Source of the DNA: Robinsoniella peoriensis
GTDB lineage: Bacteria; Bacillota; Clostridia; Lachnospirales; Lachnospiraceae
Assembly (NCBI RefSeq): GCF_042680125.1
Contig: NZ_JBHTNY010000039.1
Strand: one strand, 5' to 3'
Length of the DNA stretch: 64,000 bases
This document shows positions 1-9,059 of the stretch, piece by piece. Every line of letters starts with the position of its first letter. Within the stretch, counting starts at the first letter, position 1. A program made the translations under genes and the position numbers. The notes under the pieces are model-generated. The model ran no database searches. It was not told where the DNA came from and was given only the letters and a program-made list of their open reading frames with translations.

Positions 1-2
1 TG

Positions 3-512
3 AAGGAACTTGTGGCATATGGCCGTTTTCCTTACCAGCGCCCGATGAGCGGACCGAATGAACATGACCTTCAGATGATCGATTGGGCAATGCATTCCAC
101 CGGAGTCTACGAATTGAAAGAAAAGATGGTGGAATCCCTGTCCGGCGGCCAGCGTCAAAGGGCATGGATTGCCATGGCACTGGCACAGGAAACAGAGATA
201 TTAGTATTGGACGAGCCCACCACCTATCTTGATATGTCCCACCAGATTGAAATATTAAAACTTCTCAAAAAACTGAACCGTGAAAACAACCGTACAATTA
301 TTATGGTAATTCATGAACTGAACCATGCTTCTAAGTTTGCAGACCATTTGATTGGGATGAAAAAGGGCAATGTAATATTCGAAGGGAAACCGGTTGATGT
401 CATTACCAAAGAAAACTTAGTTCAGCTTTACGGAATTAATGCCCGGCTGGAGCAAAGCAGAACGGGCGACTATCCTATCTGCGTTGACTATGATACACTG
501 GAACATGTTTAA
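3..512 (+). CDS. iron(III)/siderophore-type ABC transporter ATP-binding protein, 5'-truncated by window edge
   Basis: The reading frame is open to the first base of the window, so the N-terminus, including Walker A, lies outside. The visible part holds the ABC signature (SLSGGQRQRAWIAMALAQ), Walker B with the catalytic Glu (ILVLDEPTTYLD), the D-loop and the switch His (MVIHELNHA). The mix of these motifs resembles FepC/FhuC-type ATPases that power ferric-siderophore, haem or cobalamin import. Family members are about 250-270 residues, so roughly 90-100 residues are missing. The GTG at 12 is an internal codon rather than the true start. The stop (510-512) overlaps the stop of the convergent ferritin-like gene. 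The substrate cannot be told from this fragment. Confidence 0.85.
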   Translation, partial: KELVAYGRFPYQRPMSGPNEHDLQMIDWAMHSTGVYELKEKMVESLSGGQRQRAWIAMALAQETEILVLDEPTTYLDMSHQIEILKLLKKLNRENNRTIIMVIHELNHASKFADHLIGMKKGNVIFEGKPVDVITKENLVQLYGINARLEQSRTGDYPICVDYDTLEHV

Positions 513-1033
513 ACGCTTCTTTTATCCGACTCCAGAAACTCTCGGAAGATCTGTACATGAAGTATTTCGTCCAGTGCCAGGCGATTCAAAACAGCGCTGA
601 CACAAGGATCTTTGATCTCTTTTGCAGTCTGTTGGTAGAATGCGGCAGCTCCTTCTTCAGAAGCTATATTTGCTGCCAGTATATGATGGACCTCCTGGCA
701 ATAGTCAATGGCATCAGCATTCCAGCATTCACATGCATTGTTGGCAAGCCTAGGATCTCCCCCCAGCATAGTGATCAATTCTCCGATCGTATAGAGATGG
801 AACATTTCCACTTTGGAAATAGCCATCAATGTCTTCCCCAAATCGGAAAACCGGTCTGACAGAATCCAGTGCTGGTATAAATAGGTGGTAATAGCGGTCA
901 TTTCACTTTCCTGTGCCCTTATTGCCGGATAAAGCATCTCCGCATAATATGGATTTTTCCTGCTTACTTTAATCGGCGGATAAGGATCCGGATTGGCAAC
1001 GGGCCTGGTACTCCCGGAATTATTCTGCATCAT
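509..1033 (-). CDS. ferritin-like diiron-domain protein
   Basis: This 174-residue protein has the ligand spacing of the ferritin/rubrerythrin four-helix bundle: an early Glu pair (QESEM, about residues 42-44), an ExxH (KVEMFH, 76-79), a Glu pair (ASEEG, 126-127) and a second ExxH (LDEILH, 156-159). The first 30 residues are Pro-rich and probably extended. Proteins of this kind in clostridia bind a dinuclear iron or manganese centre and act in oxidative-stress defence or as spore-coat components; nothing here separates these options. An AGAGGT ribosome binding site precedes the ATG ATG start. The gene is convergent with the iron-type ABC ATPase and their stop codons overlap, so a shared iron role is possible but only inferred. 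Confidence 0.75.
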   Translation of the reverse strand: MMQNNSGSTRPVANPDPYPPIKVSRKNPYYAEMLYPAIRAQESEMTAITTYLYQHWILSDRFSDLGKTLMAISKVEMFHLYTIGELITMLGGDPRLANNACECWNADAIDYCQEVHHILAANIASEEGAAAFYQQTAKEIKDPCVSAVLNRLALDEILHVQIFREFLESDKRSV

Positions 1034-1111
1034 GGCTATGTACCTCTGTTTTCTTCATTTATTATCTATCATATGTCTCCCAACCTGAAAAATGACATGC
1101 ATTCTATTCAA

Positions 1112-1144
1112 TAAAAAAAGACTGTGCAGATCCCTGCAACAGCC
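1112..1144 (-). terminator. intrinsic terminator of the CorC-family gene
   Basis: On the minus strand a GC-rich stem (GGCTGT-TGCAG with CTGC-ACAGTC, one bulge, loop GGAT) is followed by seven T residues. It lies 20 bases past the stop of the gene ending at 1164. Confidence 0.8.
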
Positions 1145-1163
1145 TTTTCGACTTTTTATGCCC

Positions 1164-2477
1164 TTAAAGCATAATCCTTATTTTTTTAATTGCCTTCTGC
1201 TCCATCTGATCCACCCGCAGAACCACGCCATCTGCTTTAAATTCCGGATGAGTTCCATCTTTCGGGATAAATCCAAGATGTTCTACCATATACCCGGACA
1301 TCGTATCATAATTTTCCGTTTCCAGTTTCAGGTGCAATTTATCATTCAAATCATCTACCAGCATTTGTCCATCCACTACATATGTTTTCTCATCAACCTG
1401 AACAAATTCAGGCTCTTCTTCCTCATATCCATTATTGATCTCGCCCATTACTTCTTCAACCAGATCTTCTACTGTAACGATACCTGAGAATCCGCCGTAT
1501 TCATCAATTAAGATCGCCATATGATTTTTCTTCGTCTGCAGGTCACGGAATAATTCATCCGTATTCTTAGACTCCGGTACGAAATATGGCTCCTGCATTA
1601 TCTCTTCTACCTTTACACCGGTAAAAGTGTTTTCCTTGGCTGCCAATATGAAATCCTTCATATGCAGAACACCGATAATATTGTCAATATCTTCTTTATA
1701 GACCGGTATTTTGGAATGTCTGCTGGATAACAGCTCATCCACATAGTCTTCCAGCGGCTCGTCTATATCAATTGCATAAACTGCTTTTCTGGGAACCATA
1801 ACATCCTTTGCTATTTTATCATCAAAAGAAAAAATTGATGTTATCATTTCCTTTTCAATTTCATTAAACACACCTTGTTCACTGCCTGATTCTAATAAGG
1901 CCTTGATTTCCTCCTCCGACACACGCTCTTCTATATTCTCTGTTTTCATACCAGCTAATCGTAATATGAAATTCGTAGACAGAGACAAAAGCTTAATAAA
2001 CGGCGCCATTACCTTTGATACAATGTAGATCGGTTTTACTGTCCATAAACTAAAGGCTTCCGCTTTCTGCAAAGCTATTCTTTTCGGTACCAGTTCCCCC
2101 AATACAAGGGTTACAAAAGAAAGTAAAATAGTAACAATAACAAGTGCGATGGTTTCGCTGAATGGGACGTTGAACTTGCTCATCCATCCTCCCAGAATCT
2201 TCGAAATACCGGATGCTGCTGATGCACTGGAGAAGAAGTTTGCAAAAGTAATCACTACCTGAATCGTAGATAAGAACTTTGTGGAATCCTCCATCAGTCT
2301 GAGTATCAAAACTGCTTTCTTGTTACCGTTCTCAGCAAGACGTTTGATCTTGTTCTTATTGACAGATACCACTGCCATCTCAGCTCCTGCAAAGAACGCA
2401 TTTACAAATGTTAAAAACACCAAAAATAATAGTTGCAGTGCAATCTGTGTCGCACCAGGGTCAGGGTCTAAATCCAT
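1164..2477 (-). CDS. CorC/HlyC (CNNM)-family membrane protein with CBS pair
   Basis: The 437-residue protein has the standard three-part build of this family. Residues about 10-190 form a DUF21 membrane domain with hydrophobic helices. Residues about 205-330 form a tandem CBS pair (KDVMVPRKAVYAIDIDE... and KVEEIMQEPYFVPE...). The C-terminal 90 residues form the CorC_HlyC domain (GEINNGYEEEEPEFVQVDE...). Members are linked to magnesium or cobalt efflux and were historically named hemolysins; nucleotide binding to the CBS pair is typical. A strong AGGAGGAATTATATC site precedes the ATG, with a TATAAT -10 at 2509-2514. It appears monocistronic. The transported ion is not evident from sequence. 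Confidence 0.88.
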   Translation of the reverse strand: MDLDPDPGATQIALQLLFLVFLTFVNAFFAGAEMAVVSVNKNKIKRLAENGNKKAVLILRLMEDSTKFLSTIQVVITFANFFSSASAASGISKILGGWMSKFNVPFSETIALVIVTILLSFVTLVLGELVPKRIALQKAEAFSLWTVKPIYIVSKVMAPFIKLLSLSTNFILRLAGMKTENIEERVSEEEIKALLESGSEQGVFNEIEKEMITSIFSFDDKIAKDVMVPRKAVYAIDIDEPLEDYVDELLSSRHSKIPVYKEDIDNIIGVLHMKDFILAAKENTFTGVKVEEIMQEPYFVPESKNTDELFRDLQTKKNHMAILIDEYGGFSGIVTVEDLVEEVMGEINNGYEEEEPEFVQVDEKTYVVDGQMLVDDLNDKLHLKLETENYDTMSGYMVEHLGFIPKDGTHPEFKADGVVLRVDQMEQKAIKKIRIML

Positions 2478-2574
2478 GATATAATTCCTCCTAAAAAATT
2501 TTAGTCCGATTATATCATAGGATATTCACCCTGCACAACTATATAATAGAAAATTAATAGATTTAATAAAAATT

Positions 2575-4902
2575 TTATCTTTCACTAATATACAGATTTA
2601 CTTTTTGCAGGATGGTATTTACTGCATCCTCTACGGAAACATTATCCTTTACGCATCGTTTCACCTGCTCAAATACGGTTTCTTTAATTACATTATCAGA
2701 CAGCGGTCCTTTATCCAGAGACTCTACAAAACCTTTAAAGGTATTAATTTCTTCATCGGTAGGCCACTCAATATCCAGGGAGACCATTTCCCCCGTCTGG
2801 CTACTTCCACTGCTTAAGCTTCCTAACCCTTTTGCCGGTTTGTCGTTAATCACTGTATCAAATGCAGCTTTATTTACCGGGAATCCCCCTCCCTGATTGA
2901 CAATCTGAGATTCTTTGGACAAAAGGAAAGATGCAAATTTCCCAGCCTGCTCCGGCGCTGTACTTTTACTGCTGATTCCGATAACCGTCCCCGGTACATA
3001 TACATTCTTTGACTGCCCATTCAGCAATCCATAAGTTTCTCCATCTATCTGCTTGATTGAGGAGACCACCATAGCCAAATCGTTCATAGACATAATATTT
3101 CCAATGCTGATTCCCATACTGTCATCCATTCTGCCCATACTTCCCATAGAAACACTTAAGAAAGAACTTGCCGTTGAATTTTTAATGTCTTCTTCCACAT
3201 AGGTATCGACCTGATCCTGACTGTGGTCCTCCAGATCATAGAGACGCTTGAATTGTGTAACAAACTCTGTCAGTGCATCCTTATCCAGGGTTCCGTCCTC
3301 TTTTTCCCATGCAGGTGAGCTTACATTATATAACGGTTCCAATGCCAGGTCTACCATGGACATCTGAGAGAGTACTCTCATATAGCTCTTTTCATTCTTC
3401 ATTTTTTCAGCCTGATCTGCAAGGGATTTCAGATCTACTGCCGCATCAACCGTCTCTTTAGTGGACTGAATCGCCGGTATCTGGAATCTGCTTGGAACAG
3501 CATAGATTTTTCCATCACTTTCATAGGTATTCTTAATGTTTTCAATAAATCCCTCTTCTGAGGAAATCGGTTCCAGCACACTGCTAAGGTCTGTCAAAAT
3601 TCCTTTTTCTATATACGACTGAATTGGCATTCCGTCCAGAAGAAGCAGATCCGGTCCTTTCCCCGCCAGGATATTTGTATTTAATGTACGGAGTGCATCG
3701 GATGTATTTACTGCATCATCCCCCGACAATCCAACTTCCAGCGTCACACAGGTATCCGGATACTTCTTTTGGAAGAGGGCTATTGCCTGGCGGATTTCAG
3801 GATTATCCCGTAGTGTATAGGCCTTTATCTCATTGCTTGGTACGGCTGGTGTATCCTTTGAGTACACATAACGCAATAATTTATATTCGCTTCCATCCAT
3901 GCAGGCAACCAGGAAAGAATCATCATCCATGGATGCCATGGACACCAGTCCCGTGCTGGGGCTTCCAAGGGAATTCAACTCTCCATTCATAATCTGTTCT
4001 GCTATGCTTCCCCCAATGGTATGGCTATAGAAACCATTGGAATTGCAGTAGTATACCGACTCTCCTTCTTTCCCTTTTTGGAACAACACCGACTTTGTAC
4101 TGGAACTGCCCTCCAACTGTCCCGGGGAGTCTTTTCCCACTATCTGCTCATCCAGAACTTTATCCTTATCCATCAGTTTACCAGTTGTGATATCATAAAG
4201 CTGCACCTCATCCGTAGTTACTACAAGAAGTACGTTTCCTGCAGTTCCAATGGTTATGGGAGAGGTACCCTTTGCGAACTCTTGTGCCACAGTTCCTTTT
4301 TCTGTATCTATTAAAAATACGCCCTTGCTTCCCACTGCCAGCAGTTTACCGTCTTCCGTAAAGCTTACATCGGACAGGTTTGCCTGGGCATTTGCCTCTG
4401 CTCCGCCAAATAATTGGTCAAATACTTTTACATTTCCATCTTTGTCGGCATACAAGGGCTGGAAACTCCCATCTTCCGAATATTTTACAGCTCCAATCGC
4501 ACCATCCGATGACAAAGCCATATGATATAAATAAGCCACATCATCGTTCAGAATATCCGCCGGGAAATCCGACACTTTTTCCCAGGTCTTTCCCACATCT
4601 TTGGAATTCCATATCTCCCTGCTGCCTGCTTCATTGCTAATCGCCATATTCACACTTCCGTCTGTCTGCCTGCATATATCCAGTATCATAGCTGTTCCCT
4701 CAGGCAATGCCGCATCTTCTTCCAGATAGCGTCCCATCGCACCTGCTTCTGAACCAGTTGAAGTATTGGTTCCGGATGCTGCCTCACTTCCCCCTTGTGT
4801 ATCCGATACACTATCGGTACCACTCTGGCATCCTGCCAGCGGTATAGCCGCCAGCCCCGCCGCCATTGTCAGACATATTCCCTTTTTTAAAAAACCTCTC
4901 AT
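2575..4902 (-). CDS. lipoprotein: N-terminal beta-propeller-like region fused to an extracellular solute-binding domain
   Basis: The 775-residue protein starts with a lipoprotein signal peptide whose lipobox Cys is in IPLAGCQSG. Residues about 55-340 are built of short strand-rich repeats such as FTEDGKLLAVGSKGVFLIDT and LLVVTTDEVQLYDI, typical of a YVTN/WD-like propeller. From about residue 345 onward the sequence looks like an ABC sugar-binding protein (LNTNILAGKGPDLLLLDGMP, YAVPSRFQIPAIQS, VSMGSMGRMDD, FASFLLSKESQIVNQGGGFPVNK). Ordinary binding proteins are 400-500 residues, so the propeller is an added domain. No permease gene is adjacent. The gene is divergent from a two-component system, so it may feed a surface signal to that kinase; this is inference. 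GAGGAGG precedes the ATG. Confidence 0.8.
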   Translation of the reverse strand: MRGFLKKGICLTMAAGLAAIPLAGCQSGTDSVSDTQGGSEAASGTNTSTGSEAGAMGRYLEEDAALPEGTAMILDICRQTDGSVNMAISNEAGSREIWNSKDVGKTWEKVSDFPADILNDDVAYLYHMALSSDGAIGAVKYSEDGSFQPLYADKDGNVKVFDQLFGGAEANAQANLSDVSFTEDGKLLAVGSKGVFLIDTEKGTVAQEFAKGTSPITIGTAGNVLLVVTTDEVQLYDITTGKLMDKDKVLDEQIVGKDSPGQLEGSSSTKSVLFQKGKEGESVYYCNSNGFYSHTIGGSIAEQIMNGELNSLGSPSTGLVSMASMDDDSFLVACMDGSEYKLLRYVYSKDTPAVPSNEIKAYTLRDNPEIRQAIALFQKKYPDTCVTLEVGLSGDDAVNTSDALRTLNTNILAGKGPDLLLLDGMPIQSYIEKGILTDLSSVLEPISSEEGFIENIKNTYESDGKIYAVPSRFQIPAIQSTKETVDAAVDLKSLADQAEKMKNEKSYMRVLSQMSMVDLALEPLYNVSSPAWEKEDGTLDKDALTEFVTQFKRLYDLEDHSQDQVDTYVEEDIKNSTASSFLSVSMGSMGRMDDSMGISIGNIMSMNDLAMVVSSIKQIDGETYGLLNGQSKNVYVPGTVIGISSKSTAPEQAGKFASFLLSKESQIVNQGGGFPVNKAAFDTVINDKPAKGLGSLSSGSSQTGEMVSLDIEWPTDEEINTFKGFVESLDKGPLSDNVIKETVFEQVKRCVKDNVSVEDAVNTILQKVNLYISER

Positions 4903-5064
4903 TGTTATTCCTCCTCATAATGATATTAATTTGTTTTGATGGAGCCAGAATAGCATACTTTTCTCTAGCTACTCTCTAAAAATTAAAACTTAATGATTCT
5001 TAAGTTATTTTCTGCTTTATTTTAATACAATTCATATTATAATAGGATCAGGAGGCGAAATGTT

Positions 5065-5745
5065 ATGAGAATATTAATAATTGAAGATGATTTGATTTTA
5101 TGTGATTCATTAAAATACCAGTTAGAACACGAGAGGATCTCTGTGGATGTCTGCCACGACGGGGAGTCCGGACTTCGCTATATACGTGAAAATGTCCATG
5201 ATCTTATTCTGCTGGACCGTATGCTCCCTTTAATGGACGGTACTGCCGTTCTGAAGAAAGTGCGTTCGGAGCAAATATCCACACCTCTGATTCTGGTGAC
5301 TGCACTGGGTGATTTACATGACCGTGTGCAGGGGCTGGATCTTGGAGCCGATGATTATATTGTAAAACCCTTTGCATTTGAAGAGTTAATGGCAAGAATC
5401 CGCTGCATCAGCAGAAGGCCTGCAGGCTGGAATGAAAACAAACCCCTTACCTATGGAGATATCTCTTATGATGCGTCACAGAAAAAACTCTCACGGGGAG
5501 AACTGACCTGTGCCCTGTCACGTCGGGAGGGTGACCTGCTGGAGGCTTTTTTAAATAATTCGGGTAAAATTCTTCCCCGTATGACCCTGTTAACCCGCGT
5601 CTGGGGACCGGATGCCTCTGTGGAGGAAGGGAATCTGGATAATTATATCCATCTCCTGCGAAGGCGTCTTACCAGTGTCAGCAGCACACTTACCCTGAAA
5701 ACGATCCGTGGGATCGGATATAGCCTGGAGGATACAAATGTTTAG
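5065..5745 (+). CDS. OmpR/PhoB-family response regulator
   Basis: The 226-residue protein has a receiver domain (residues 1-115) with the acidic pair E7/D8/D9, phospho-acceptor D51 in LILLDRMLPLMDG, T79 and K101. A winged-helix DNA-binding domain follows at about 128-222 (RREGDLLEAFLNN, RGIGYSLED). AGGAGGCGAAATGTT precedes the ATG. Its last 8 bases overlap the start of the sensor kinase, so the two are translationally coupled. The divergent lipoprotein upstream is the most obvious nearby target. A CTTAA-N6-TTAAG inverted repeat at 4988-5003 in the shared intergenic region could be a binding site, though this is weak. Confidence 0.93.
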   Translation: MRILIIEDDLILCDSLKYQLEHERISVDVCHDGESGLRYIRENVHDLILLDRMLPLMDGTAVLKKVRSEQISTPLILVTALGDLHDRVQGLDLGADDYIVKPFAFEELMARIRCISRRPAGWNENKPLTYGDISYDASQKKLSRGELTCALSRREGDLLEAFLNNSGKILPRMTLLTRVWGPDASVEEGNLDNYIHLLRRRLTSVSSTLTLKTIRGIGYSLEDTNV

Positions 5746-7033
5746 AAAATTACACCGTCAAATGACACTTTTCTGTACTATGGTGACCGGACTCATCCTG
5801 GTCGCCATGTCCTGCATCTGTCTGACCATAGCTGAATCCGGCATCAGAGATATCAGTTATTCCTCTTTTATAAATAACATAAATTCACTCTACTCTTATC
5901 TTGAGAACCAATCAGTCATTACTCATACCTGGATTACTCAGATGGAATACAATTACCATATACAGCTGGATATAAAAGACACCGGAAACAATCTGGTATT
6001 CGACTCCCTGAATCCATCTCCCGCTGCCGAAAAGCTAACTGCCCAGGCAAACGAAACTGCTTTGCAGACCTTCGGACTGGATATTGACAATTTTGGAAAA
6101 AACAGTGTGCTGTCCAAACATGAAGAATTTAAAATGACAGGAGAGGATGGAGAACTTTATTATGCCTCGGTAGCTCTGATTCCCAAAGACAGCGGTTATC
6201 TTAGTATAACTGCCATCTCTCCTTTTACCTCCCAGAAATCTCAGATCTTTCGCCAACGTATGCTTATTGTACTCGTTGATCTGTGCGCTATTATACTTCT
6301 CGGTATTTTTTCCTGGCTCTTTACACGCCATATGATTCGCCCATTAAAAGAAAACCGGGAAAAGCAGGTACAATTCGTCGCTTCTGCATCCCACGAGCTC
6401 CGCTCTCCCCTCACGGTTATTACAAGCAGTCTGTCCGCACTGAAAATTGCAGGCAAAGAGGATGCCATACGATTTATCCACGCAATGGAATCAGAAGCGG
6501 CCCGTATGGCAAGGCTGATCAATGACATGCTTACCCTAGCAAATGCAGATGCCAGAAACTGGACCATCCAGCGGGAGCCCACGGAGCTTGACACACTGGT
6601 TTTGGAAACTTATGAAAAATTCGAGCCCCAGGCTTTGGATAAGAATATGGATTTTGCCTTTCATATTCCAGAGCAGTCGATTCCCCCGCTTCTCTGTGAT
6701 CCGGGACGGATTGGACAGGTTCTGTCCATACTGCTGGACAATGCTTTCTCCTATACTCCTGAAGGCGGAAAAGTGAGTATTTCCCTTACATTTGGTTCCG
6801 GCAAGTTCCAGATTGCCGTGACCGACAGCGGTCCCGGCATCGCGGATGAGAATAAAAAAGCGGTGTTTGACCGGTTTTACCGGGTAGATGCATCCCATAA
6901 AGATAAAGAGCACTTTGGACTTGGTCTCTGTATTGCAAAGGAAATAATAAAACTGCATAAAGGAAGGATCTGGATTGAGGATGCCCCAGGAGGCGGGACA
7001 AGCATTATGATACTGCTGCCTGTTACCTCATAA
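5738..7033 (+). CDS. sensor histidine kinase, OmpR-type partner
   Basis: The start is placed at ATG 5738, inside the last codons of the response regulator, giving MFRKLHRQMTLF. The protein has a first membrane helix near residues 10-32, an extracytoplasmic sensor of about 130 residues and a second helix near 180-200. The catalytic part has an H-box (ASHELRSPLTVI), N-box (LLDNAFSYTPEGG), G1 box (VTDSGPGIAD) and G2 box (GLGLCIAKEI). It is a membrane kinase phosphorylating the upstream regulator. No HAMP domain is obvious between helix 2 and the H-box. Its 3' end overlaps the convergent thiE-like gene by 11 bases. The stimulus is unknown. Confidence 0.92.
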   Translation: MFRKLHRQMTLFCTMVTGLILVAMSCICLTIAESGIRDISYSSFINNINSLYSYLENQSVITHTWITQMEYNYHIQLDIKDTGNNLVFDSLNPSPAAEKLTAQANETALQTFGLDIDNFGKNSVLSKHEEFKMTGEDGELYYASVALIPKDSGYLSITAISPFTSQKSQIFRQRMLIVLVDLCAIILLGIFSWLFTRHMIRPLKENREKQVQFVASASHELRSPLTVITSSLSALKIAGKEDAIRFIHAMESEAARMARLINDMLTLANADARNWTIQREPTELDTLVLETYEKFEPQALDKNMDFAFHIPEQSIPPLLCDPGRIGQVLSILLDNAFSYTPEGGKVSISLTFGSGKFQIAVTDSGPGIADENKKAVFDRFYRVDASHKDKEHFGLGLCIAKEIIKLHKGRIWIEDAPGGGTSIMILLPVTS

Positions 7034-7631
7034 AACCTGACATCATGCATCCGCCCTTTGCTCCGGCGCGGATTACCTCCTGTATATTGTCCGGTGATAT
7101 CCCCCCAATGGCATAAACCGGAATACTTACTTTTTGGCAAACTTCTTCTAGAAATGCAAGCCCCCGCCCGGGAATTCCTTTTTTACAGTCCGTCTGAAAA
7201 ATGTGCCCTGCGATCAAATATCCGGCACCCAGAAGCTGTGCTTCTTCTGCTTCTGGGGCACTGTGAACCGACACCCCCACCGCCTGAAACTCTCCCAGTA
7301 CAGTACTGTGTAAATTACAGGTGCTGCCTGCTCCGGTATTCACTCTTTGCTGTACTGTATTTCCTGTATATTTCCTGAGCATCTCCATAGAGATCTGCAC
7401 TTCCGGATTCTGCAGTTTTTGAGCGGTTTCTATAAACTGATTGATTACCAGCGGTTTCCCATACTCCTGACAGATCTCTTTGGATTTTTCTGCCAGTGCT
7501 TCATAATCATCGGAAGAAAGATCTTTCTCCCGCAATACAATTTTCTCTATCTCCTGCCTATCCGCCAGTTCCCTTATCTTCGTTAAGAAATTTCCTGTAC
7601 AAAGTTTTCTGTTGGTTATACACAAATACAT
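7023..7631 (-). CDS. ThiE/TenI-family protein, last gene of the thiamine operon
   Basis: The start is set at ATG 7631 because GGGAGGCAGAAG lies directly upstream; it gives MYLCITNRK, as in family members. The 202-residue TIM-barrel protein shows the VLREKDLS pyrophosphate motif, GVSVHS, GAGYLIAGHIF, the phosphate loop KKGIPGRGL and YAIGGISPDN. ThiE joins HMP-PP and thiazole phosphate into thiamine phosphate; the related TenI is a thiazole tautomerase. The usual ThiE HxGQ(x)D segment is not seen (PEVQISMEMLRKYTG stands near it), so TenI-like or altered ThiE activity is possible. It follows thiH in the thi operon. Confidence 0.75.
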   Translation of the reverse strand: MYLCITNRKLCTGNFLTKIRELADRQEIEKIVLREKDLSSDDYEALAEKSKEICQEYGKPLVINQFIETAQKLQNPEVQISMEMLRKYTGNTVQQRVNTGAGSTCNLHSTVLGEFQAVGVSVHSAPEAEEAQLLGAGYLIAGHIFQTDCKKGIPGRGLAFLEEVCQKVSIPVYAIGGISPDNIQEVIRAGAKGGCMMSGFMR

Positions 7632-7719
7632 CTTCTGCCTCCCGGGTTTTCCACAATTGAGATTATATATACTACACGCCCCCTGCATAAAACCTGTAAA
7701 CATGCATTTTGTCCATGTA

Positions 7720-8949
7720 TTACACTCTGATATAATCCACATAGACAGGCTGCAGTCCCTGGGCAATAATTGCCCGCTTCACGTCTTCTACATTTCTGGG
7801 GTCTGATATTTCGAACTGTTCATCGCCTTTTGCCTCTTCTCCATGCCCTCCAACGCTTACCTTTACCCCCGCTGATATCTTAGTGGCGCACATACCAATG
7901 ACATGATCCCGGAAGCCTTCCCTTTCCCGGGTAGAAATGGTTATCCCTGCAAATGGCATGAACAGGCGATATGCCAGCATGACCTGAAGCAGCTGGGTTT
8001 CGTGAACATCTTTGGGATTGATCTTGTCATTATTAATAATTGGACGAAGCCTTGGCGGAGAAAAAGCAATCTCCGCATGGGGATATTTCTGCTGAACCAG
8101 ATAGGCATGCATTCCGGTTGCAAACGCATCCTTACGAAAATCATCCAAGCCTAAAAGGGCGCCAAAGGCTACGGAACGCATTCCTCCTTTCAGGGCTCTT
8201 TCCTGGGCATGAAAGCGATATGGATAAATACGCTTGGGACCGCTTAAATGGAGCCGTTCATACCTTATGGGATTGTAGGTCTCCTGATAGACACAGACGT
8301 AATCTGCACCGCAGGTATGCAGATATTCGTACTCGTCCGTATTCAAAGGATAAATTTCAACCCCCACTAAGGCAAAATACCTGGCTGCTATCCTGACTGC
8401 CTCTCCAATATAGTTTACATCAGATGCCTTTCTGGATTCTCCTGTTAATAGTAAAATATCCTGTAATCCGGTGGATGCGATATTCTTTAATTCCTCTTCT
8501 ATTTCTTCCATGGAAAGTTTTCCCCGTAGAATTCGGTTTTTACAATTATAACCACAGTAAATGCAGTTATTTTCACAATAATTTGCAATATACAATGGAG
8601 TAAAAAGTGAAACTGCATTTCCAAAATGCTTTCCCGTCTCTGCCTTTCCTTTTCTCGCCATCTCTTCTAAAAAGGGTTCTGCCGCCGGGGAAAGAAGCGC
8701 CGCAAAATCTTCGGGAAGCAGGCTTTCCTTTGCCAGCGCCAGTTTTACATCTTTGGCGGTGTAAGCTTCATAATCATATATATTGACCTTTTCCAGAACC
8801 TTATCCATAATATCGGATTGTAAATCTTCCATTCCCGGCTGATATTCCATATGGTTTGTCTCTTCCGTGATAAACCTGCCGGATCTAATACCGGAGACCC
8901 CTGCTTTGGGATACTCCGGTTTCTTCTCATTTTCTGTACTCAAACACAC
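7720..8949 (-). CDS. thiH: 2-iminoacetate synthase (ThiH), radical SAM
   Basis: ThiH cleaves tyrosine with S-adenosylmethionine and a 4Fe-4S cluster to give dehydroglycine for the thiazole ring, the anaerobic alternative to ThiO. The radical SAM motif CENNCIYC (CX3CX2C) is followed by GYNCKN; the family signatures LLLTGESRKASDVNYI, EIYPLNTDEY and YQETYNP are all present. The start is uncertain. GTG 8949 has AAAGGA eight bases upstream, while ATG 8850 (MEYQPGMEDL) has GGAAGAG. The frame also runs back to an ATG at 8988 without a binding site. It lies between thiG and the thiE-like gene in one operon. As an oxygen-sensitive enzyme it points to an anaerobe. Confidence 0.93.
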   Translation of the reverse strand: MCLSTENEKKPEYPKAGVSGIRSGRFITEETNHMEYQPGMEDLQSDIMDKVLEKVNIYDYEAYTAKDVKLALAKESLLPEDFAALLSPAAEPFLEEMARKGKAETGKHFGNAVSLFTPLYIANYCENNCIYCGYNCKNRILRGKLSMEEIEEELKNIASTGLQDILLLTGESRKASDVNYIGEAVRIAARYFALVGVEIYPLNTDEYEYLHTCGADYVCVYQETYNPIRYERLHLSGPKRIYPYRFHAQERALKGGMRSVAFGALLGLDDFRKDAFATGMHAYLVQQKYPHAEIAFSPPRLRPIINNDKINPKDVHETQLLQVMLAYRLFMPFAGITISTREREGFRDHVIGMCATKISAGVKVSVGGHGEEAKGDEQFEISDPRNVEDVKRAIIAQGLQPVYVDYIRV

Positions 8950-9059
8950 TCTAGTTTCCTTTCTTTCATTCGAAATCTTAAGTTGCAAGCTGCCAGAGCA
9001 TTCATTTTAATTAAAGCAATTTTCAAATGCTCTCTGATTCTATCATATTCATACGTGCT

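Noticed and set aside
1092..1487. 131-codon plus-strand frame
   Set aside because: Covers the terminator and antisense of the CorC-family gene; rich in Phe/Ile/His with no motif.
4988..5003. CTTAA-N6-TTAAG as a response-regulator operator
   Set aside because: AT-rich inverted repeat with no second copy; too weak to list as a site, mentioned only with the regulator.
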